A stretch of DNA of 6,712 bases, taken from NCBI GenBank assembly GCA_011052255.1, contig DRJJ01000048.1:1-6712 (forward strand), given 5' to 3'. The notes below the pieces were generated by a model, which ran no database searches, was not told the DNA's origin, and saw only the letters and a program-made list of their open reading frames with translations. A program made the position numbers and the translations under genes. Shown piece by piece: positions 1 to 5,137 of this stretch. The first letter of the stretch is position 1, and every line of letters begins with the position of its first letter. The stretch comes from Gammaproteobacteria bacterium. Its GTDB lineage: Bacteria > Pseudomonadota > Gammaproteobacteria > DRJJ01.

Positions 1-131
1 AAATCCAAAAATGGCAGTACCGAGATTTGCCCTAGTAGTAGCTGGGTACTGGCCAGGGATTTGGTGTAGGCATCAATGGCAAGAACCAGTAAGGCTAGCA
101 GCACCCAGCGTGCCATGGTGGGCAGTCGCAT
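1..131 (-). CDS. lspA: Lipoprotein signal peptidase (signal peptidase II), N-terminal part, cut by the window edge
   Basis: LspA is the inner-membrane aspartic protease that removes the signal peptide from lipidated prolipoproteins. Only the first 43 codons are here; the protein starts MRLPTMARWVLLALLV and continues past the left edge. A hydrophobic first membrane segment (about residues 8-19) ends in LAIDAYTKSLA, which corresponds to the VLIIDLGSKYL segment of E. coli LspA. The two catalytic aspartates lie further on, outside the window. The ATG shares its A with the ileS stop codon (TAATG), so translation is probably coupled to ileS. A second ATG at codon 6 could also serve as start, but the first suits the overlap better. 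The identity rests on the short N-terminal match plus the conserved position directly after ileS. Confidence 0.85.
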   Translation of the reverse strand, partial: MRLPTMARWVLLALLVLAIDAYTKSLASTQLLLGQISVLPFLD

Positions 132-2971
132 TAAGTGAACGCTCTGGGCTGTCCTGCGGGATCATTGATATTAATCAGGCAGCGACCACACAGCTGCGGG
201 TGCTCGGGGTCGGAACCAACATCGGCCCGACGGTGCCAACAGCGGATACATTTACGGTCACCGCTGCGCCGTACTGCAATCGCCAGACCTTCAGTATTGC
301 CATCGACCGCGTCTACGCTACGGTTTTCCAATGCTTGTATATCGACCTTAGAGGTGATCAGAATGTAGTGCAATTCATTACTGATCCGATTTAGTAGCGC
401 ATACAACGCGGGTTCACAATACAGGGTGACCTCGGCTTCCAGGCCGGCACCGATAATGCCGTCGGTGCGCAGTCGTTCAAGTTCGCGCAGCACATCCTGG
501 CGTACGCTGATCACCTGTGCCCAGAAGTTAAGATCCAGGTCATCGTCAGAGACGGTGCCATCTGCCGCTAACTTCGGCCAGCCTTCATACCAGCCACTGA
601 AATACACCGAGCTTGCCCGTTTTCCAGGCATAAAGCGCCACATTTCTTCAGCAGTAAAGGTCAGTATCGGTGCCAGCCAGCGCACCAGGGCCTCAAGGAT
701 GTGGTACATGGCCGTTTGTGCAGAGCGCCGGCCACGACTGTTCGCTGGCATGGTGTATAGACGATCCTTGATAATATCAAGGTAAAAGCCCCCCATATCG
801 ACGACACAAAATTGATGCAGGTGCTGATAGATGGTATGAAAGCCGTACTGCTCATACGTTTTGATAATGTCAGTCTGCAGATTCCTGGTTACAGCGATGG
901 CCCAGCGGTCCAGGGCCAGCATTTTCTCCGCCGGTAGCAGATCATCAGCTTCGAAATCATTGAGGTTGCCTAGCAAATAGCGGGCTGTATTGCGCATACG
1001 GCGGTAGGAGTCTGAGATTCGCCGCAGAATCTCATCAGAGATATTCATCTCTCCTCGGTAGTCCGTTGCTGCAACCCATAGTCGCAGAATGTCGGCCCCG
1101 AGTTTGTCAATGACCTGCTGTGGGGCGATAACATTGCCCATGGATTTGGACATTTTGTGGCCATTGGCATCGACCGTGAAGCCATGTGTCAAAACCCCGC
1201 GATAGGGGGCATGACCGCGGATTGCGGTACTGACCAGTAAACTTGACTGGAACCAGCCGCGGTGTTGATCGGAGCCTTCCAGATACAGATCAGCGGGGAA
1301 CGCCAGTTCTTCTCGTTGATCCAGAACACTGAAATGGGTGCTACCGGAATCAAACCAGACATCCATTACGTCCGTTACTTTGTCGTAATTATTCAGCTCA
1401 TTACCCAGTAACTCGGCATCATCGAGGTCGAACCAGGCGTCGATGCCCGCTTGTTCCACCTTTTTTGCGACTTGTTCCATGAAAGGTAGTGTCTGGGGGT
1501 GCATTTTTCCGGTTTGCTTGTGTAGGTACAGTGTGATTGGAATACCCCAGTAGCGCTGTCGGGAGATACACCAGTCCGGACGGTTGCCGACCATACCTTC
1601 GATTCGGGCCTGACCCCATTCCGGGACCCAATGTACTTGTTTGATTTCCTGCAGTGCTTGGGCACGCAAGCCATTGGTTTCCATGCCGATAAACCATTGT
1701 GCAGTGGCGCGGAAAATCACCGGGGATTTATGCCGCCAGCAGTGTGGATAGCTGTGCTCGATCGCCTTCTCACAGAGCAGGGCGCCTTGTTCTGCCAACA
1801 CTGCGATGACGTGGGTATTAGCAGTGAAAACATTTTCACCAGCAAACAGTGGGGTGTCTTGTAAAAAACAGCCATCACTATCCACAGGATTATCGATAGG
1901 CAGCGCATACTGTTGACCGATTTCAAAATCCTCCTGGCCGTGACCAGGCGCCGTATGTACACATCCGGTACCGGCTTCAGTGGTGACATGCTCACCTAAT
2001 ACTACGGGAACCTGGCGATCATAAAACGGGTGTTTGAGCAGCAAACCTTCCAGTGATTTACCCGGTGAGCGGGCGATAATCTGATAGTTCTCGATACCCC
2101 AACGGGCCATAGAGGAGGGCAATAAATCATCTGCCAGGAGCAGATATTCGCCGTTGTCCCGTGCTTTTGAACAAGTGACCAAAACATATTCCAGGTCCGG
2201 ATGCAGGGCTACGGCTTGATTGGCTGGCAGAGTCCAGGGTGTGGTCGTCCAGATCACTATACTGACCGGCTTATCGTCACCTAGCGGACTGAGTTGCAGA
2301 CATTCACTCAGCGCGTTGTTGTTCAGCACAGGAAATCGGACATCAATGGCCCTGGAGTGGTGATTCTGATATTCCACTTCAGCATCGGCCAACGCCGAGC
2401 GACAGTCCAGACACCAGTAGACCGGTTTTTTCCCGTGGTAGACATGGCCCTGTTCAATAATTTTTGCCAGAGTCCGCACTGTGTCGGCCTCTACTTGAAA
2501 ATCCATGGTCAGATAGGGATGCTGCCAGTCACCGACAATCCCCAGACGAATAAAGTCCTTGCGTTGGGCATCGATTTGTTTGCTGGCATAGGCTCTGCAT
2601 GCGGCACGAAAGGCACTTGGATCAAGACGAATCTTACGACCATGACGTTTTTCGACTTCATGTTCAATCGGCAGGCCATGACAGTCCCAGCCGGGCACGT
2701 ACACGGCATCAAAACCATCGAGAGTATGTGACTTGACAATAATATCCTTGATGACTTTATTCACAGCATGCCCGATGTGGATGGCGCCATTGGCATAGGG
2801 TGGACCATCATGCAGAATGAATTTCTCCCGCCCCGCAGACAGTTTGCGCAGGCTGTCATAGAGGTGGATATTCTCCCAATGAGTCAGGATTTCCGGTTCG
2901 CGTTTGGCGAGGTTGGCCCGCATCGGGAAATCCGTCTGTGGGAGATTAAGGGTTGCTTTGTAGTCGGTCAT
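131..2971 (-). CDS. ileS: Isoleucyl-tRNA synthetase, bacterial type with C-terminal zinc site
   Basis: This class I aminoacyl-tRNA synthetase charges tRNA-Ile with isoleucine in the cytoplasm. At 946 residues it is close to the 938 of E. coli IleS and aligns with it from the start (MTDYKATLNLP against MSDYKSTLNLP). Visible motifs are the HIGH signature at residues 65-68 within PYANGAIHIGH; the CP1 editing domain with the threonine-rich WTTTPWTLPAN at 241-251 and HTAPGHGQED at 339-348, where D348 matches the E. coli editing aspartate; DVWFDSGSTH at 537-546; the KMSKS loop at 606-610; and a C-terminal zinc ribbon with C908, C911, C928 and C931. No key residue is missing. The start is the first ATG after an in-frame TAG 24 bases upstream, with no strong Shine-Dalgarno sequence. 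It overlaps lspA by one base. A 219-base gap separates it from ribF, and a promoter candidate lies just upstream. Confidence 0.98.
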   Translation of the reverse strand: MTDYKATLNLPQTDFPMRANLAKREPEILTHWENIHLYDSLRKLSAGREKFILHDGPPYANGAIHIGHAVNKVIKDIIVKSHTLDGFDAVYVPGWDCHGLPIEHEVEKRHGRKIRLDPSAFRAACRAYASKQIDAQRKDFIRLGIVGDWQHPYLTMDFQVEADTVRTLAKIIEQGHVYHGKKPVYWCLDCRSALADAEVEYQNHHSRAIDVRFPVLNNNALSECLQLSPLGDDKPVSIVIWTTTPWTLPANQAVALHPDLEYVLVTCSKARDNGEYLLLADDLLPSSMARWGIENYQIIARSPGKSLEGLLLKHPFYDRQVPVVLGEHVTTEAGTGCVHTAPGHGQEDFEIGQQYALPIDNPVDSDGCFLQDTPLFAGENVFTANTHVIAVLAEQGALLCEKAIEHSYPHCWRHKSPVIFRATAQWFIGMETNGLRAQALQEIKQVHWVPEWGQARIEGMVGNRPDWCISRQRYWGIPITLYLHKQTGKMHPQTLPFMEQVAKKVEQAGIDAWFDLDDAELLGNELNNYDKVTDVMDVWFDSGSTHFSVLDQREELAFPADLYLEGSDQHRGWFQSSLLVSTAIRGHAPYRGVLTHGFTVDANGHKMSKSMGNVIAPQQVIDKLGADILRLWVAATDYRGEMNISDEILRRISDSYRRMRNTARYLLGNLNDFEADDLLPAEKMLALDRWAIAVTRNLQTDIIKTYEQYGFHTIYQHLHQFCVVDMGGFYLDIIKDRLYTMPANSRGRRSAQTAMYHILEALVRWLAPILTFTAEEMWRFMPGKRASSVYFSGWYEGWPKLAADGTVSDDDLDLNFWAQVISVRQDVLRELERLRTDGIIGAGLEAEVTLYCEPALYALLNRISNELHYILITSKVDIQALENRSVDAVDGNTEGLAIAVRRSGDRKCIRCWHRRADVGSDPEHPQLCGRCLININDPAGQPRAFT

Positions 2972-3020
2972 CAGTATTGTCAGTAAATGTGGCTAAATGC
3001 ATGATTTTTTTGAACGACGT

Positions 3021-3049
3021 ATTGTAACGACTCAGGTTCACGGTTCCAA
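3021..3049 (-). promoter_or_regulatory. Candidate sigma70-type promoter of ileS
   Basis: Read on the minus strand, a -35 box TTGGAA (3044-3049) is followed after exactly 17 bases by a -10 box TACAAT (3021-3026), matching 4 of 6 and 5 of 6 consensus positions. Transcription would start near 3014, giving a leader of roughly 43 bases before the ileS ATG. It lies downstream of the repeat cluster that separates ribF from ileS, so ileS and lspA could be transcribed independently of ribF. Two copies of GTGAACCT (minus strand, 3034-3041 and 3049-3056) bracket the -35 box. The call is from motif inspection only. Confidence 0.5.
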
Positions 3050-3058
3050 GGTTCACTT

Positions 3059-3173
3059 AAAAAAGCAGCCAGAGCCTTTTTTGTCTAGTAAAAAAGGGGT
3101 CAGAGCCCTTTTTTATTAATATTCTATTATTAATCAATATGTTGCCAGACAAAAAGGGCTCTGACCCCTTTTT
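3059..3173. repeat. Cluster of three A-tract/T-tract palindromic repeats with a perfect 23-bp inverted pair
   Basis: Three related units sit between ribF and ileS. Unit B (3090-3114) and unit C (3151-3173) are perfect inverted copies over 23 bp (3091-3113 against 3151-3173) around a 37-base, very AT-rich spacer. The spacer has its own nested pair ATTAATA (3115-3121) and TATTAAT (3128-3134). Unit A (3059-3082) is a degenerate copy in the orientation of B, sharing CAGAGCC flanked by A and T tracts. Each unit is itself near-palindromic: AAAAAGGG, a seven-base loop, then CCCTTTTT. The GGGGTCAGAGCCC core reminds me of short intergenic palindromes found near REP-associated tyrosine transposases, but no transposase gene is in the window and that link is inference. 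The repeats could act as bidirectional terminators or form a cruciform. Confidence 0.85.
3151..3173 (-). terminator. Possible intrinsic terminator of ribF formed by repeat unit C
   Basis: On the minus strand the hairpin begins 17 bases after the first ribF stop codon. It has stem arms AAAAAGGG and CCCTTTTT around the loop GTCAGAG, and the T-rich arm supplies a terminal U tract. The stem has only three G-C pairs besides the A-U pairs, so strength may be modest. Pairing with unit B to form the longer 23-bp stem would compete with this fold. The structure is symmetrical and could work in either direction. Confidence 0.45.
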
Positions 3174-3190
3174 ATGGCCCCTTTTTCCTA

Positions 3191-4147
3191 TCAGGAGGGA
3201 CAAACCGGCCGGCTCTTGTTCCTGGAAAAGTAGCGGCGAGCTACAAGTACGTCCTTTCGGATTTGCGATACCAGCGCATCAATGGAGGCAAATTTTTGCT
3301 CATTCCGGACTTTGTGCACGATTTCAACCTCCAGGTTACGTCCGTATAGGTTGCCGGAGTAGTCCATGATATGCACCTCTAACAGTTGCTGTTTGCTGTT
3401 GTCTATGGTTGGGCGGTAACCGATATTCGATATGGCGGGCAATGCTGTGGGAGCCATACCGTGAACCCGTACGCAATATACGCCGGCTAGAATCAGTCGG
3501 CGTTGCCCCAGGGCAATATTGGCCGTGGGAAAACCGATACTGCGTCCAAGTTCTCGACCATGGCGAACGCGGCCCGTCATCTTATATGGTCTACCCAGAA
3601 CTTTACAGACTTGTACGAAATCGCCTACTTCCAACAATTGGCGCAACCAGGAGCTGCTAACTCTACGACCCTTGATAATGCAGCTGGCCATTCTTTCTAC
3701 ATTAAAAACGTAGTGTTTGCCGGCAGCTACCAGGCTGTCAAAATCTCCCGTTCGACCCCGTCCATAGCGAAAATCATCACCAACTACCAAGTGTTTGATA
3801 CCGAGGCCCTGGACCAGATAGCGGTGCACAAAATCATCTGCCGGTGTTGCTGCCAGCAGGCGATTGAAACGCAGGCAACAAACCCGATCTACGCCGGCAG
3901 CCCGCAGAGCATTCAGCTTATCGCGAAAATTGGTTAACCGGGCAGGAGCTGTAGCACCGGAAAAAAATTCCGGTGGCTGTGGTTCAAAGGTGATCACAGT
4001 AACCGGAAGGCCGAGTTGATTACCGCAGTTACGAAGCTGATCGATGACCATTTTATGGCCACGGTGCACACCATCGAATTTGCCAATGGTGGCGACACAG
4101 CCGCTATCTTCAGGGCGCAGATTATTGAGTCCGCGGATTATTTGCAT
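3191..4147 (-). CDS. ribF: Bifunctional riboflavin kinase / FMN adenylyltransferase (FAD synthetase)
   Basis: RibF phosphorylates riboflavin to FMN and then adenylates FMN to FAD in the cytoplasm. The 318-residue protein compares with 313 in E. coli and aligns throughout (MQIIRGLNNL against MKLIRGIHNL). The N-terminal adenylyltransferase module shows the nucleotide-binding signature IGKFDGVHRGH at 21-31, FEPQPPEFF at 54-62, GDDFRYGRGRTGDF at 123-136 and RVSSSWLRQLL at 162-172, where most relatives read I/V-S-S-T before the arginine. The C-terminal kinase module shows GRSIGFPTAN at 201-210 with the PTAN metal/nucleotide motif, NIGYRPT at 241-247, LEVHIMD at 256-262 with the likely catalytic E257, and RNEQKF at 281-286. 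The ATG is the first start after an in-frame TGA seven bases upstream; no strong Shine-Dalgarno sequence precedes it. The gene ends in tandem stops (TGA TAG). A promoter candidate lies about 65 bases upstream; I see no FMN riboswitch in the short leader. Confidence 0.97.
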   Translation of the reverse strand: MQIIRGLNNLRPEDSGCVATIGKFDGVHRGHKMVIDQLRNCGNQLGLPVTVITFEPQPPEFFSGATAPARLTNFRDKLNALRAAGVDRVCCLRFNRLLAATPADDFVHRYLVQGLGIKHLVVGDDFRYGRGRTGDFDSLVAAGKHYVFNVERMASCIIKGRRVSSSWLRQLLEVGDFVQVCKVLGRPYKMTGRVRHGRELGRSIGFPTANIALGQRRLILAGVYCVRVHGMAPTALPAISNIGYRPTIDNSKQQLLEVHIMDYSGNLYGRNLEVEIVHKVRNEQKFASIDALVSQIRKDVLVARRYFSRNKSRPVCPS

Positions 4148-4211
4148 GCTTAATCAAAGGGAAAGCGGTTCTCGAACAAGCTTTCAGGAGAACTGACAGT
4201 ATGGAGAGAGG

Positions 4212-4240
4212 ATCATACCGATGCCGGCACCTTCTGTCAT
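4212..4240 (-). promoter_or_regulatory. Candidate sigma70-type promoter of ribF
   Basis: Read on the minus strand, ATGACA (4235-4240) and TATGAT (4212-4217) are separated by exactly 17 bases; each box matches 5 of 6 consensus positions. Transcription would start near 4205 and give a leader of about 58 bases. The -35 box is 8 bases from the direct repeat that flanks the neighbouring insertion and 17 bases from its inverted terminus, so the element forms the upstream region of this promoter. A close gene and consistent spacing support the call, but it is from inspection only. Confidence 0.55.
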
Positions 4241-4257
4241 CCTCATTTGCGCGTTGA

Positions 4258-4398
4258 CAGCAATTCTCATTATGACTTTTAACGCTTATCAACGGGGAGA
4301 AATTCGCGATTTTAGACCTATAATTAGGGCTTACGAGCTCATTTTTCGTTCAATTTAGCATGGATGAATGACATAAACTGTCATAATGAGAATTGCTG
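4258..4398. mobile_element. MITE-like 141-bp insertion with perfect 19-bp terminal inverted repeats and 9-bp target duplication
   Basis: The left end CAGCAATTCTCATTATGAC (4258-4276) is repeated perfectly in inverse orientation at the right end (4380-4398). The element is flanked on both sides by the direct repeat GCGCGTTGA (4249-4257 and 4399-4407), as expected for a 9-bp target-site duplication. The interior of about 103 bases is AT-rich, too short for a transposase, and contains no recognisable transposase fragment. This is the structure of a non-autonomous miniature inverted-repeat element, mobilised in trans by an insertion sequence with matching ends. Perfect ends and an intact duplication suggest a fairly recent insertion. 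I cannot assign the family; 9-bp duplications occur in several. Near the right end lies the dyad ATGACA-TAAAC-TGTCAT (4368-4384), which may be a protein-binding site. Confidence 0.8.
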
Positions 4399-4480
4399 GC
4401 GCGTTGACGGACTTCCCGTGGGCAAAAAAGAGGCCTTCTTATTCAGGTAGCTGAAGTTTCACCGTTTTGTAACTATCTAG

Positions 4481-4616
4481 GAGGCTGTGGACTCGGGATA
4501 TTTTTCAGGGGTTTGCCTGGTTGATAGCAGACCCATACAATAGCAGACCCATACAATATCAACTATGGGTGATGGGGCCATTTTGGTCGAAAAAAAGATA
4601 CTATTTCAACAGGCTA
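4481..4616. mobile_element. Candidate decayed small insertion element with imperfect terminal inverted repeats
   Basis: Reading inward from 4481 on the plus strand (GAGGCTGTGGACTCGGGA...) and from 4616 on the minus strand (TAGCCTGTTGAAATAGTA...), 16 of the first 25 positions agree, including CTGT, GA and a shared T tract. Such ends are typical of insertion-sequence termini, and the roughly 136-base length would make it a non-autonomous or internally deleted copy. CTAG tetranucleotides occur at 4477-4480 and 4614-4617, but the right one overlaps the inverted repeat, so a target duplication is not proven. No transposase coding sequence is visible. It could also be chance similarity in degenerate intergenic DNA. 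Confidence 0.4.
4524..4558. repeat. Tandem duplication of a 16-bp unit
   Basis: The unit TAGCAGACCCATACAA occurs twice without a gap (4525-4540 and 4541-4556), and the 16-base periodicity extends over 4524-4558. The second copy contains ACCCATA (4547-4553), which can pair with TATGGGT at 4564-4570. It lies inside the candidate decayed element and looks like a recent slippage duplication. Confidence 0.9.
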
Positions 4617-4693
4617 GTGGATAAGTTCAATGTTACCACAAAATCAAAACGTGAACCTTGAGTCAGGAAATTATCGGTCGTTTTCCAGGCTGT

Positions 4694-5137
4694 TCATGCC
4701 CAGTCGGGTGTGGTCTCACGAATGACCTCAAGCAGATGACGACGTTGGCTGAAATCTTCTCCATATTCATGGTAATGGAAGATGGTGGCCTCGGGATATT
4801 TCCAGCATAAATAGCCATCACCGGTGTCAAAATCCAGCAACCAAAGACCTTTGACGATAACGCCCAAACGTTCCATTTTGGCAACCCAGCGTTCTACGAT
4901 AGCTTGATAGGTGGCTTCTATGGCTCGTGATTGCACCGTGGCTGGTGTCGTAGGATCAAACTCATTGCGGGCTGCCTGCAAGGATTGGTGTGCACGGCGG
5001 GTGATTGAGCGAAGCAATGGCATCAAGGCATTGGCTTGGGCCAAGGTAAATATCCTGGGTTCATCACAGGGACCGATTCGTGGCTGACAGTTCAGACTGG
5101 AAGTGGATAGTGGGGATTTTCTGTTGGTTTGCGTCAT
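4694..5137 (-). CDS. DUF2203-like protein of unknown function
   Basis: This 147-residue protein resembles the DUF2203 family, whose function is not known to me. After a polar, poorly conserved N-terminus of about 27 residues comes RIFTLAQANALMPLLRSI (28-45), the usual family opening. A mostly helical, charged stretch follows to about residue 95, then the family-like block GLWLLDF (97-103), GDGYLCWKYPE (106-116, with C111 and W112) and FHYHEYGEDF (120-129). There is no signal peptide or membrane segment, so it is probably cytosolic. The start chosen is the ATG at 5137 because it overlaps the murJ stop as ATGA, an arrangement typical of translational coupling; the frame stays open further upstream, but that part lies within murJ. 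No clear Shine-Dalgarno sequence or downstream terminator was found. Its place between murJ and ribF is not that of the E. coli cluster. Family assignment is from remembered motifs. Confidence 0.75.
   Translation of the reverse strand: MTQTNRKSPLSTSSLNCQPRIGPCDEPRIFTLAQANALMPLLRSITRRAHQSLQAARNEFDPTTPATVQSRAIEATYQAIVERWVAKMERLGVIVKGLWLLDFDTGDGYLCWKYPEATIFHYHEYGEDFSQRRHLLEVIRETTPDWA

Noticed and set aside
131..2971. Several open frames of 60-145 codons on either strand within ileS, ribF and murJ.
   Set aside because: All are shadows of clearly identified genes in other frames, with no recognisable protein features.
3059..3173. CRISPR array.
   Set aside because: The units differ in orientation and spacing, have no uniform spacers, and no cas genes are present.
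4148..4205. FMN riboswitch ahead of ribF.
   Set aside because: The inferred leader is about 58 bases, too short for the conserved FMN element, and none of its conserved segments is visible.
4201..4257. Plus-strand 18-codon ORF with AGGAG ten bases upstream of its ATG.
   Set aside because: Very short, overlaps the ribF promoter, ends in the target duplication and has no recognisable product; likely chance.
4319..4324. Perfect plus-strand TATAAT inside the MITE-like element.
   Set aside because: No acceptable -35 box at 16-18 bases upstream; likely chance in AT-rich DNA.
4424..4455. Minus-strand hairpin TTCAG-CTAC-CTGAA followed by AAGAAGGCCTC and six Ts, as a terminator of the murJ-DUF2203 unit.
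   Set aside because: The stem is short and GC-poor, the T run does not directly follow it, and it lies about 240 bases from the stop codon.
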